A DNA stretch of 64,000 nucleotides from Macquaria australasica (Eukaryota; Chordata; Actinopteri; Centrarchiformes; Percichthyidae): contig SEMN01000482.1 of assembly GCA_005408345.1 (NCBI GenBank), forward strand, positions 188,501 to 252,500, written 5' to 3'. Each line of letters starts with the position of its first letter. Positions within the stretch are counted from its first letter, which is position 1. Shown here in pieces: positions 20,989-33,150 of the stretch. Under the pieces are notes generated by a model that searched no databases, was not told the DNA's origin, and saw nothing but the letters and a program-made list of their open reading frames with translations. Made by a program: the position numbers and the translations under genes.

Positions 20989-23900
20989 TCAGTAGTGACC
21001 TGTGGGGAAAAAAAAAAAAAAAGACAGGGTAAGAGATTAAGTGCCAGACTTTATTTATATCAAAAAGAATGAGTATATTTCATCAATGTCAGTTTTTATG
21101 GATAATCTAAATACTATGTGTAAAGGTTACATAACAAAACATATAAAGTGTAAATAAATCAATATTGTAATCCCTGCGGTCTAATGAATGAAATAAACAT
21201 GGTTTAAACATACGTGGCGAGTAGGACCGTGATCGGGATCGTGAGCGGTACCCTCTGCTGTAGTAAGGAGATGGAGATCGGCGTCTGTAGGGGCAAACAC
21301 AAAACCACAACACTTCACCTGAAGCCTTTAATGTTACACATGGTTAGGATCACTCAATGATCTAAATGTGAGTCATGAAATTGTAAAAGTCTGCCATATT
21401 TACTCTTGATCTTCAAATAATAGTTATAAAAAAAAAAAATCAATAAAAAAAAAAATCAGTAGACTACTCCATTCTGACAATTTATCAATAGTCTCAGCCT
21501 TACCAATGGTCAAGGCCAAGTTAGATACTGGATCCAAACAGGCTACTGGAAAAAGAACTCACCTGTATGATCTATATTCTCGGTCTTCATAGCGATCATA
21601 GTCACGATCATAACCTCTGTCGTAGCCTCTCTCGTAGCCCCTGTCGTAGTCCCTTGAGGTGCGCCGCGATGAACCACCACTACTACTACCACCACCGCCG
21701 CCGCCGCCGCCACCACCACCACCACTGCCGCCACCACTACCACCGCCGCTGTGAAACACAGAATAAAGTTTAGTGACGCCTTGGAAGATACCACACACAG
21801 TAGCTTCCTGGAAAATGTCCCTACTGTAAAAACAAAGCTGCCTGGTTAAGAAACACTCACTATGTGGGACGTCCCATGTAGATTCCAGGAGTGGGAGTAT
21901 GGGCTCGTTTTGTAATAGAGAAATCCACTCTGATCCTGCGACCATCAAGCTCCATTCCATTAGCACGCTCCTTGGCCTAAAACACAACACATTTAGAAGT
22001 AGCCTTTTTTTAATCTAATAAGATAATAAAATAGTTTGCATGCTTAACCTTTGCCCTGATTCCCATTCATTACAGAGACTTAAGACAAATACCCCTTTTA
22101 TAAGACTTGGTCCATTGAATGCATATTCAAGCTGCACTGAACCTATTTATGTGAAGGCTGTCACTGCTAGCTGAGACCCCAGTCTGGAGTGCGGTTATAA
22201 ATGCTTCCCCAATAAACCTTATCATTATATTATAGTGTTAACAAAAAAGTTATTTCAATTTTAGTTTTCGACTTCTGTCAGTAAATACGCTTCCTCGCTC
22301 TCATCTACTCAATACGTTGTCAAAAAAAAATAAAAAAATAAAATCAATATCAGGTTAATATATCCCTGTCTTATCCTCCTTACCTCCTTGGAGTCCTCAC
22401 AGTTTTCAAAGTACACAAAGGCAAAGCCTCTTGATCGACGCGACTGCTGGTCATACACGATGTTGACCTCACTCAAAGGGCCGTATTTAGAGAAAACCTC
22501 CCTTAGATCCCTCTCAGTGGTGTACAGGCTCAGTCCAAACACACCCAGACAGTTGTTGGGGTCTGGGTTGGCCTGTGAGAGTAAAGAGAAGAGGAGTGTA
22601 AAAATATTGTGAGCAAATGATCTGCCACATCACTGCAATTTCTGAAAAGAAATCAACACCTGACAAGAAATGTGCAACTTTTTCTGTTATACTAGCAAAA
22701 TCTGTGAAATGTGAAAATAAGCTGTTCATAAATGTACGGACATTGTATTCATCAGACTTCTTTAATTTGGTGTATGTGTACAAGTTACACTTTTTATAGG
22801 ATGTGGTAAAATAGCAGCAAATTAAGTGCCGTTATAAGTAACATTATTTGGTAGTTGAAGGACTTTTCAGTGATATGCCAGATTTTGATTGGAATTAAAT
22901 ACGACTTTCATTAGAAAGGTTTTTGTTTAAGACATGAAATTCTTAAAGATTATGGGCTTTTACCCATAATCTTGTCAAATCATGAAGTCAACATGAAATT
23001 GTTAAATCTTGAAACTGAAAACAACTATTGTGTACGTGAAGTTTCTTTAGATCAAGTATTACACATTCACAAAACTTTAAAAGGCCCATGGGAAACCCAA
23101 TCCAAGCATGTAGAAGAAGCACTAAATATATACCCTGTTGCCAATGTGTCTGCGACGATTCGACATGGGGGAACGGCTATGGCTCCTATGCCGGCGGTAC
23201 TCCCAGCTACGAGAACGGCTCCTGGAACGGCGTCGGTGGGAGCGGGAACGAGAGCGGGAGTAGTGCCTGCGTGAGCTTCGATGGGAACGGGACCTGGGGA
23301 CAGACATAAGCTTAACTCTGAGTACATGGACTGACTTATGTCACATGCACACAACAGCTTCAGAAATGTAGTTTTGGAGTCCAAATGTCACAACAGAACT
23401 TTTAAAATGACATCTTCATATGCACATGAAAACAGAAACCCGTCTTACCTGGATTTGGATCTGGATCGAGAACGTGATCTGGACCTGGAACGGCGGGAGC
23501 CATCTTTGGAGCGTGCTGGCGAGCGGCTGGTGGATTTTGCAGAGCCCCGAGGGGACGCACTCCTCGAGCCAGGCTGCGAGTCCTGGACAGATCAGACACT
23601 GAGGTAAGAAACACTCTAAAGCCAAGTGTGTGCCAAACAACAAGAATAAAGGGCCAGGAGATGACTGCGTGTGCCCTCTACCTCTCCCTTTCAGAAGGAG
23701 TTCACCACATTTTGCCGTTTAACAGATTTGACAATAAATATTTAAGAATTTGATTATATAAAAATGTCACACATTGCAATAAGTATTTGAAGTAGTAATT
23801 AATTTAGCTGGAATACAGATAGCAAAAAATAAACCTTAAAAAGGTATGGAGGGATTGATCAGTGATGTTTTTGATAAAGAGAGGGGAAAATCGTGCATGC

Positions 23901-24845
23901 TTAAGAGAAAGAAACAGGATGAAATAGAGTAATAACATAGCAGGCTGTTAGGAAATTACTCATACCCTGGTAAACTTCTGATCTTAACTTCATAACTTCT
24001 TTTACTTCATTACTTCAAAACAACCCTTCATTTCTTCTTTCTTCTGTTTGACATTATGACTTCTTTTTTCCTCCTCTTCCCCCATTTACCATCTGCCATT
24101 ACAACACTAGTAGTGGGGACAGATCTTGATCGCTTCTTTTCAGCATCCAATACATTAGCATGCATCAACACCATCAGCTTCATATATTAACAACTTCACA
24201 TCTGAAACGTCTTCCGCCTTTTTCTTTCTTCCAACCTCAACCTTAACAAAGAACAAACAGGGTGATAAGGCATGTTGGTTTCTGTAAGAACCAAAAGATA
24301 CAAAGAAAAACAGCAAAACCAGGAAAAACAACACAGATTAGCTGAATACACGTTTGTACGTTAGCTTGATATAGTCTTGATTGGTGCTAAACTAACGTTA
24401 CTATATACCAGTACAAAGCTGAAAAGTCAGATAGGTATGGCAAATATTGACTAGTAGTCAATATTTCAGTAGTTTACGTTACGCAAACGCTAAGTAACAA
24501 ATTAGCGGTAAAATTGAGCAGCATGGCCAGGCGGCTAACGTTACGCTGAGCAGGCCGCATGCTGCGGCTACCGTTACGGCTGAGATATCGTTGCAAACAT
24601 TCAACTACGATACACTAAGCACTCTTCTGGTCACTCGCCAGACTCGCTACACATAGTCTTACATTAAAAACAGACTTATCTCGGGTTTGAGGCCAGTTTT
24701 CAAAATGCGTTTCCATCGCCCGACCTGCAAACGCGGCTAACGGCTAAGGTGGCTAGTTAACCTTAGCTGGCTTAACGTGAACTCTTTCTCTTAACTTGCG
24801 ACCAGAACTCACCTGCTCCCTGAACTCTTTCTCGTTGTCGCTCAT
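20989..24845 (-). CDS. tra2b: Transformer-2 beta splicing activator
   Basis: Nuclear SR-like protein that binds GAA-rich exonic enhancers. Coding exons: 24813-24845, 23449-23582, 23134-23293, 22384-22572, 21861-21976, 21563-21748, 21214-21284, 20989-20999, totalling 900 nt or 299 aa. The N-terminal RS domain spans about residues 12-105. The RRM spans about 115-205, with RNP2 VFGLSLYT and RNP1 RGFAFVYF, and its linker reads ITKRAHTPTPGIYMGRPT. A Gly-rich hinge, a DRGYDRDYDRYED segment and a short C-terminal RS tail ending SPRHY follow. SKYGP and VYDQQSRRSRG favour the beta paralogue, while ITKRAH and the long Gly tract are alpha-like. The neighbouring senp2 and a 276-nt poison exon support beta. 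The last coding exon has only 11 nt. Confidence 0.92.
21671..21748. repeat. tra2b: GGN trinucleotide tract encoding the Gly-rich hinge of Tra2b
   Basis: On the plus strand this is a run of ccacc/cgc/act triplets. On the coding strand it is GGT/GGC/AGT, encoding Gly and Ser almost only, about 27 residues with eleven consecutive Gly. Human TRA2A has a long Gly tract at this place and human TRA2B a shorter one (from memory). The codon mix shows it is not a fresh pure expansion, but length polymorphism is likely. Confidence 0.85.
23966..24241 (-). other. tra2b: Alternative poison exon of tra2b (intron 1)
   Basis: Between coding exons 1 and 2 is a segment with a good acceptor (ttgttaag before gttgagg) and donor (accagg before gtatgag), exactly 276 nt long. 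On the transcribed strand it is packed with about twenty GAA triplets, the preferred motif of Tra2b protein itself. Read from exon 1 (phase 0) it meets a TAA at 24155-24157, codon 29 of the exon, so inclusion truncates the protein after about 39 residues. Human TRA2B has a 276-nt ultraconserved stop-containing exon at the same place, used for autoregulation by nonsense-mediated decay (from memory). The identical length strongly supports homology. Confidence 0.85.
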
Positions 24846-25060
24846 TTTACTGTAACTAGACAGCAGGTGTGTTAAAAAAAAAACTAAAAAAAACACAGTA
24901 CGTGGTACACTGGCTCTAACGACCGGTTTGATTTAATCGCATTCCGAATTCACCGCAACGCAAAACCGGTTGAAACGCTGGAAACGTCCCGCAACCTTCA
25001 AGAGGTCGCTGTCCTTCCGGTTCGATTTTCAGAATAAAAAAGCGTCATCTCAATAAAGCT
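24846..25060 (-). promoter_or_regulatory. tra2b: tra2b 5' UTR and promoter region
   Basis: GC-richer sequence immediately upstream of the tra2b ATG. An ETS-type site (CTTCCGG at 25014-25020, CCGGAAG on the coding strand) is the clearest motif, and no TATA box is convincing. An AT-rich block follows from about 25100, suggesting the promoter does not extend beyond it. Confidence 0.4.
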
Positions 25061-25929
25061 CCGGCAGAACTTTATTTGACAGAAATGCAGGTATTTGAAG
25101 GCCAAAAAAAAAAAAATAGCGTAAAAATAATTAATTATTATTAATAATAAAAAATAATATTTTTAAGTATCTTCCATTCCACACATTCCAACACTCCTAC
25201 AGGGCTTTATTTTAACAAAACGCTAACGTTAACATATAAGCTATTTAACAAAAAATATAGCCGGCCCAGACATAGTTATATAGAATATTAGTAATAACTT
25301 TACATTACATTGACATTACATTGTTGCACCAGCCTCTTCTTTACTTTGAAAATAAAGGGTGTAAGGCTTTGCTATCATTTCTATTTCTATGTATTACCTT
25401 CAACAACAATACAATACAAAGAAGCACCCTTTACTGCAGGTTTTGCGAGTTATTGTTTATATGTTTTAATGACACTCAGTAATTCATTCTTTAAATTCTT
25501 CTTTGTTAAACAACTTGGGTCTAAATGATAAGTCTTTTTGCTGCAATAGTATCGATGTAGTAGTAGTAGTAATGCTATCAATGAACGGTAAAAAGTGCAG
25601 TGTATTGAGTGGCTGCTGCTCATATGCAGTAAATGCAGCCACTAATTGCAAAACAGCGTTATAGACTTAAATTATGATGACCTCTATTAATCTGGTTAAA
25701 TGACCAAATCCAAACCAGGAGTTGTACTTGCTTGCGTGACTGCTCTCCAGTTTGCATTACAATCCCAGATGTAGCAGACTATCAAGAAGGTATAGATTTG
25801 CAATATAATATTGTGATGTAATAATGAGATTAATGTGACAATTTATCGTAATATAGATTTTAGGTCATACCATCCAGCTCCAGATGAACCCTCTAGTAGC
25901 ACCACTGGATAATATATCAAACTCCAACT
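25061..25929. other. Spacer between tra2b and senp2
   Basis: AT-rich DNA with short ATTATT and TAG repeats. I see no reading frame, RNA gene or recognisable element here. Confidence 0.5.
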
Positions 25930-26924
25930 TAAAAAATGAAATACTTTATTACAGGGGAAGAAAAGAAAAAAAAAAAATCACATTTTTAAAGCATGAACTC
26001 AAACATGCACGTGTGTACAGTAGTTTGCTATGCAGTATACTATACCGTAAGCCAACGTAATAGCCCTAAGTAGCCTCTTGTAGTATGCTCATGGAAAAGA
26101 TTCACAAACCTAACAGCGCCTTATGTTACATATGAGGAAACAACTATTAATGCTCCACTCATGGAGGAAAAACAAACTATACTATACACACTCCAAAAAC
26201 ACTTTCTCATCCAGTCAAGTCATAAATAATAGCAAAACAAACATACTACAAGCGCTCAACCATGCATTTTCTTTTCTGAAAAAAAAAAAAGGGACTGGAA
26301 AAGAGGTATTTTGATTTTCATTGTCTATATTTCTCAGAGAGATTGGGTTTAATGATTACATAGCATTGTAGTTGTAGTTGCTGTCCACTCTGTTGATCAT
26401 AATTGGGAGGGGAACAGCCAAATTACACCCAAATATCACTGACCCGCGACAATCTAATTCAATGAATTCTAAGTCAGAACTGACTGAGTTGTATGTGACC
26501 GAGTAATTCCCCAAAATATACAAAAGCATGTTATAAGTTGAGCTCAGTGTCAGAGGGCTGAAGGCACTTCAGGCAGAACTTCAAACAGTAAAACTAACGA
26601 TCCAAAGTCAAAAAAGAAAAAAGAAAATAGCCATTCCATCAGTAGTGCCAAAGCTTGTGTGCCCTATAATGTCTCCAATTACAACTCAGAGATTACAAAA
26701 TGTTAATACATCCCTGACAGGAAAAGGGACATAATCAACTCTTAAGACTAGTGTTTGATTTCTCCAGACCAGAACAGCTAGACTTGGTTAGAATTCAGTC
26801 AGTAAAGTCCACTTCTTTGGCCCATTCATTTAATTTCCTTCACCATGTAGTTACTGTACACAGGTGTTGCTCCCATTGAGAAAGTCTCTGTTGTTAGGCC
26901 GTTAATTGAGATGGTTGTGATCCT
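25930..26924 (-). other. senp2: Probable senp2 3' UTR
   Basis: This lies downstream of the senp2 stop on the minus strand. AATAAA at 25945-25950 (plus-strand tttatt) would give a UTR of about 1 kb. No other feature is seen. Confidence 0.45.
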
Positions 26925-29900
26925 CTATAGCAGCTTCTGATTAAGGATTTCCCAAATCATTAACTTCCTGAAGAGAGGCATGTGGCACTGTAGAGAAAGA
27001 GGCAAATGTTACTTTCAGTGTTTATATAAAAATGTTAATGTTAAATCAAACAAAAGAGTATTAATATATTAGGTGAATATAAAGTATATACCTGTTTAAA
27101 GGCGAAAGGCCTTCCTTTTGCGATATAGTCAGCGTATTTACAGGCAAAAACACCGCAGTCACTGCCATTTTTCTGCTGAGGAATCTCCTATAGAGGCATG
27201 AACAGTGTACAAAACGTTAATTTCACAGTGAAAATAAAAATATTCAATTTAGTGATACGTCATTCATCTCAGTTTGACTTACAGTGGCCCTCAAGCTTCC
27301 AACAGTCCATTTGGCGCTGTCGAGCTCTCTGCCTTTCTTTATTTTGTGCTCCTCTTTAAGGTAGAGTCTGGAAAATGAGCACAATAATGCAAGAATACAG
27401 GCTAATATCATGAAAAAGCATGAAAAATGGCAAGATAACTGAAGTTTAAGAGCAGAATGATGACTTACAGTAAAAGACTACTGATGTCATCATGTCTCTG
27501 GCCCATCGAGTCATATGACTTCACTGTCTTTGACTTAAAATCAATCACCTGGAATGAGAGTGATGAGAGTGAGGAAGGAAAAAGGTTAAAATATACCATA
27601 TAATTACTCCCCTTGGACTTTTCAGTTTTGTTTTTTTTACAACAATGAACCACAGTGTATGTAATTTGGATTTTTTGACACTGATGAACAAAAAGGAAAT
27701 ACTTAGAATAAGTATATGTCACTTAGAAAAGTGACAAAATAATTAATGGATTATCAAAACAGGATTTTTTTTCCCGAACTACAAATGAGGAATGACATGG
27801 GAACAAATAACAAATCTGCAGTCATTGTGCTTCTGACTCACAGCCATTGCCCAGTGGACGCCCAGGTGCAGAGGGACCAGGATGAGGTCATAGAGGAAAA
27901 GATCGACAGCCTTGGTCCAGCGCTTCACAGCAGTGTGTCCTCCCGCCTGCCCGCCTCCTCCACCCCGCAGCTTCGGGAAGAAGAAGGTGCTGAATGAGTA
28001 GACTTTTAATCCTGCTGCTTCGTCAGAGCACCGCTCCATGACCAGGGAAAGGTAGAAGTTAATCACCTTTGTTAGAGGAAACAGAAGAGGCACAGTGTAA
28101 TACATGTTTAAAAATAGACATTGGTCACACATCAACACATCCTCAATGTTCTGACAAAATAATGCGTTAGATATTAAAGACGATTGCAAGACTAACTGAC
28201 GGATGCTTTAAGAATTTGACAGAGAATACAATTTGCTTCAAAATAATAATAAGAGGTATTTCAATGCATTTAATAATGATATATACAGTAATTGACTGGT
28301 CACTTTGTTGTCAGCAACACAGTAGTGTATAAGTAGACTAGCAAGAGGAATGCTCACATGGTACTGAGCATCACAGTTTATGTATTAACCACATTTTGTG
28401 GTGCTAATTTGTGAAAGCAGGTTACTCAACAAACTTTGTTTCCATGGTGACTGGGTGCAGTAGCTGCTACTACCACCAAACACAAAGCAATGGAGGCTTC
28501 AACACCACAAACATGATGAAACACTTGCAGAGATTGTGCAGGAATATGACAAAGTTGTACAAGAAACAAGAAGTGTCTAACAATCTTCACTGTTAAAGGA
28601 GAAGTTGTGTGGGAAACTTCCACCAGACAGCAACATTTTTTTTTTTTTTATTAACATAACATTCCTGGTCCTTGCAGAGTCCCCACAGAGTATACTTTAG
28701 GAACCCAGCTCATTGAGTGACCTGTACCCCTTGAAAGTGTAGCCTTACATACAGTATATGTATCATGCAGTATGTTGCCAGTGACATAAATGTAAATGGG
28801 TATGTCTCCAAAAGTTGATTGTATTTCATAGAAAATAATGACTACATTTAAAAAGTAAATCTAAATTGACATCCCAAATGTAGTGATGAACTTACTCAAA
28901 ACTGTGTTCACACTCTTAGTACATACCTCATCGTTGAGCCAGCCGCCTTCCTGCAGTGTGGCCAAGTCTCTCTGTGTGATGCGAAGTTTGAAAGCTGCAC
29001 TTAGAACACGGTTGGGATCGCTCTGAGCCAGAGCACAACTCACCTCCGCTGCCATTTCCTACAAAGACAATAAATACATTAATTAAAATAAACTGTATCC
29101 ATGCTTTCTTCAACACAGTGACTACATCTCACTCCTGACAATCTCACCTTGGTCAGCCAAGGTATGTCCTCATCACTGTGCCTTGTATGTGCTGCATGTG
29201 CAGAATGTGTGTCAGGGAGACTGACAGCTGGAGTCTCTCTGTCTGCCAGATTGAGGCGAGTGGCTACTTCTGTAGAAAGGTCCAACTCTGCTGCCTGTTT
29301 CTGCTGCAACACATGGTCGACAGTACAGAAACAATACATTGATACAATTATAACTTCATGAGTGCTTCGACATATCATGAGAGAACAAGAGAAATGACTA
29401 CCTTTGCACATCTAACAGGCTGTGTGTCATCAAAGGCTCCACTGAATGTCTTACTAAAAGTCAAACTACTCCGCCTGGAGATGAATCATATAGAAGTTAG
29501 TAAAATAATCAGAATTCATCAATATGCATGAAACACACATATACACTGACATACTACACCAACCTGTCCTTGGTTGCAGATGCATTTCTCCATGTAAACA
29601 CACTTGGAGCAGCTGTGCAAAAAGGACAAGTGTCAGTCGAGCATGGTAGATTCATTAGAACATGTTTACGAGACATATTTCAACTTAGTCTGAATCAACC
29701 GACTCTGTGTAATGTGAAAAGCATCACTTAAACTACCCATAATAATCAAATACATTTACTTTGATTCAGATCAGTTTCTTTGGAGGTGAATATTGTATAT
29801 AGGTGTCTTACCTGTGTATCCCGTCTTCCTGGGCACCGATTCAAAGGCCTTTCCTGAAGTAGCAGTTCTGTGATCACCCTGTGACAGTGACTCACTGTGA

Positions 29901-32760
29901 GGAAAAGGAGAAAAGGATCTGAGAGGACTAATCGACTCTGACCTAGGGTATGTTGTTAAATGGATGTTCATGAAATTTCCCCCAAACCCCACATGAATAA
30001 TGGGTTATACTCACTCTTGCGGTTTTGTTTGGTTGAAAGGTAGCGGCTGGCTTTTGCTGTATTTCTCTGTCAACATCTCCAGCAAGCGCCTGTAGTGCTC
30101 CTTATTGTTCTGCTTTATGGCCTAAAGATAAAACACAAGATATCCAGTATCGGTCAGGCTATACATTTAACATAATAAATCAGGCATATCTTTTTTTACA
30201 TAAATGTTGCAATTAAGGAAATTCAAGACTTCAAAATTCATTAAAAAATTACAAATTATGGAGGATTATAAAGAATCCTTATATAAATCCAACCAATAAA
30301 GCCAAATCATTTATTATTTTACCTCTTCCACGGTCAGACTGGGCTTGTAACAGCGGTTGTGTCCAAAGCCATTGCAGGCTGGATCAGGGTTAGCGGTTCC
30401 CACCCTCAGAGCAGGTCTGGAGGGCAGCAGCTGAAGGGAGCCTCTCCTCTCCCTGTCCTTCCCCCTGTCGGGGAGCCCTGCAGACAGCCCTGCCCCGCTG
30501 GATTCAGAAATATTATGTACGTTAGCAAGGGAGCATTGTCAAAAGGTGATGGTTATGCAGCCTTATAGGTATATTTACAGCAAAGTGGGTGAGTGAAGGG
30601 AACTGCACCATGACCACTTGCCTGTATTTCCTCATTAAAGGAGGTGAGGAGCTCTGAAAGGGATTCTTCCCAACCCTCTCATTCACTCCACCCACCGGTT
30701 TATCTGTGGAGAAAGAACACAATCAACCAAAATCACGGTGAGGATAAGGACGAGAGGACTACACAGTGAGGAGGGTAGATGAAGCAAAGTGGCAAACACA
30801 GTCAACATATCATTATTTTCCTGCAGTAATAGCCATCCTCACTTACTCATTCTCCACTCAGTACTGTTCAGCCATGAGGTGTGGAGCTCATCTATCCCCA
30901 TCAGAGTAACATGCTGGATCAACAGAGGAAATGCAAGGTAATTAAAGATGGAGAACACAAATCACAAATCCAACACCAGAGCACCAAACTTAAGATGTCC
31001 AAAGTCTACACTCTACAGGATAACAGCAGTTTTAAGCATCTAATGTTGTGTAACTTGACTTTGCTCACACCTAGTATCTTTTGTTCAGATACACACATAT
31101 TTTGTTTTGATCCACTTGATATGCATTAGTTTGTTACCAGAATGTGTCTCAAATGCAACTTAATTAACCACGTGTGATCAGATTTTTCTTCCCCGTTCAC
31201 ATTTGATATTACTTTAAGGAATATGGTCACTGCAAAACAAAAAAAAATACAGAGGGGACTCCAATGACGGTTTCATGTTTTGCCTAAAGTATAGCCTTTA
31301 AAACCTTGTCTGTGTTGTTTGGTGTAGGCAAATCAACTGTATCCACATGCATTTTTGTAGGTTTATTTTAGTAGATGCAAACTAAAAAGATGAATAGGTG
31401 GATCTTTAAAAACATCAGAGAGTCATGTTCATGCTACACTACATACAAAACATAGTAACATTCAAATGTGTCCTCAGTGCATTTTGGATGTAACACACCT
31501 CTATTCAGAACTGTTCCCTTGTGGTCAGATCACACAGGAAGCATTTTAGTACCAAGTCTGAACAGGACCATTGATATTTACAAGACAAGTGTACTGAACT
31601 TTTCAGCAGCATCTGTGTGGATCAAATTGTAATTCCCCTGTATCAAATTTCTAATTCACGTCTGATGGAGGGAGCTGGAGCACGCACCTGTGTCTCTTCA
31701 TAATGTCTGGGCTTCTCACACCTGGTCGTCAGCGGGGTCTGCAGCCTGAGCAGACCTGCTACCCCGGCCACAGTCTTCTTCACAAAGCTAATGACTACAT
31801 CTGACAGACAGGACAACACAAATCAACAACCATCTTCATTTGTGGGAGACTTTTGGAATGAATAAAGATTTTATTTTTTTTGGTTTAAATGAAACAAACC
31901 TCGTCTGCGTCTCTTCGCCTCTACCTGGTCACTCTGGCATACACTGTCTGCAACATCAACACTGTAACAGGAAAATGTGATGACACATTTGGGTTAGTTT
32001 CAGTTTGTGCCTCTCATATATTACGATTATTTGGCTGCCAGTTCTTTAGGTGCACCTGCCTAAGATGTATTTAGTCTAATACACATTATAACCTTCATGA
32101 AGGTAGGATTTACTACAGGGCGGTCAGAGGTATGTGTGTACATGTTAACACATGTCATATGGGACTGCCCGAACATTACATTTGAGTGGCTGTTCTTCAA
32201 AAAATCATGTAATCAGACTAAGGTAAAATATGTTTTTCGTATTTATTTTTTTATATGGATAATATATAACTGAAATGCAGACTGTATGGCGGAAAGTAAA
32301 TGTGTGCCAATATTACAATAACGTAACTAACTTACAATACCAGATATCTAAGGTAATATCACATCACTACTAGCGTCAACTTACTGCTAGTTAGGTTACG
32401 TTGGCTGACTTTTATCCACTAACTAACCTCCTTGGTTAAATTATCGACTGACTGCTTTAGATAACGTGAACCAAACCATTAAATAACCAGGGGATACAAC
32501 AGTGTATCGAGAATTAACCTCTTGTTAGTAAACACGTACGGAGAGTACACAAATAGCTAGTCTTTATCTTCAACAACCGACCTCTGGTAGTTCCGTTTAG
32601 CCGGTCTGCCGTGGTTCTCCTGCAGCTGTGCTCCCGCTTTCACGCCAGGTAGCGTGGGGACCCCCTCGGTAACGTTACCTTTCCCGGGCCACTCTTTGGG
32701 GTTTTGCCCCGTAACGGGCTCAAACAGCGACGAGATTCCGTCAACTATCCATCCATACAT
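26925..32760 (-). CDS. senp2: Sentrin/SUMO-specific protease 2
   Basis: C48-family cysteine protease that matures and removes SUMO at the nuclear envelope and nucleus. Exons in transcript order: 32582-32760, 31900-31961, 31688-31800, 30847-30913, 30622-30703, 30323-30497, 30015-30121, 29812-29894, 29564-29612, 29402-29474, 29148-29303, 28927-29058, 27842-28066, 27469-27548, 27283-27367, 27092-27187, 26925-26987. The total is 1,827 nt, 608 aa (human about 589). The ATG encodes MYGWIVDG, like the human MYRWLV start, an amphipathic N-terminus. Exon 2 has a basic AKRRRR nuclear-localisation patch. The catalytic domain is exons 12-17 with His497 (VHW), Asp514 (YDSMG), Cys567 (NGSDCG). His-Asp and Asp-Cys spacings equal the human ones. 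The C-terminus MPLFRKLMIWEILNQKLL is diagnostic. The intron after 30622 starts with GC. An insertion GGGGGQAGG lies in exon 13. Confidence 0.95.
31050..31640. mobile_element. Degenerate DNA-transposon remnant in a senp2 intron
   Basis: Pieces such as tggtcagatcacacagg, gtcctcagtgcattttgg and ttagtaccaagtctgaac resemble, in order and by memory, a teleost non-autonomous element, and partly inverted counterparts (tgtgatcag) lie about 300 bp away. Boundaries and target-site duplication are not visible. The call rests on family resemblance only. Confidence 0.35.
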
Positions 32761-33150
32761 CCCAGACAAATACGAGAAAAGTGTAACGGGGCCTTGTGCG
32801 CGGGCCAGGACTGTCTCGCCACAGATAAAATGTCAAAACGACGATCTACGACACACAGCCTGCCATTACTTAGCGTCAGCGTTAGCGGCACTGTGCTGAG
32901 ATGCTAAGGATGTGCGTCATTCAGTGTTGATGTTTCACGTAGTGCGAACGTTTTATACGTCTACCGCCAAAAACGGGTGGGCGGAGCTCTGAAGCACCGT
33001 TGGAATGGAAGCAAGAAATGGACTAACGACCACAAGCGGCTTCTGCCGACTTCATAAACGAACGAACCCCTGACCAAGAAGCTCACATGTCATTTCTTTG
33101 TTACATAATAATCCCATTTACTATCTCAGTGACTCTCAAGAAGACAAACA
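32761..33150 (-). promoter_or_regulatory. senp2: senp2 5' UTR and promoter region
   Basis: CpG-rich interval upstream of the senp2 ATG, with a GC box GGGTGGGCGGAG near 32975-32986. The neighbouring pcnt gene is on the same strand and ends further up, so this is a tandem, not bidirectional, arrangement. No TATA box is convincing. Confidence 0.4.

Noticed and set aside
20989..24845. Naming the Tra2 gene tra2a
   Set aside because: ITKRAH and the Gly tract are alpha-like, but SKYGP, VYDQQSRRSRG, the neighbouring senp2 and the 276-nt poison exon point to tra2b.
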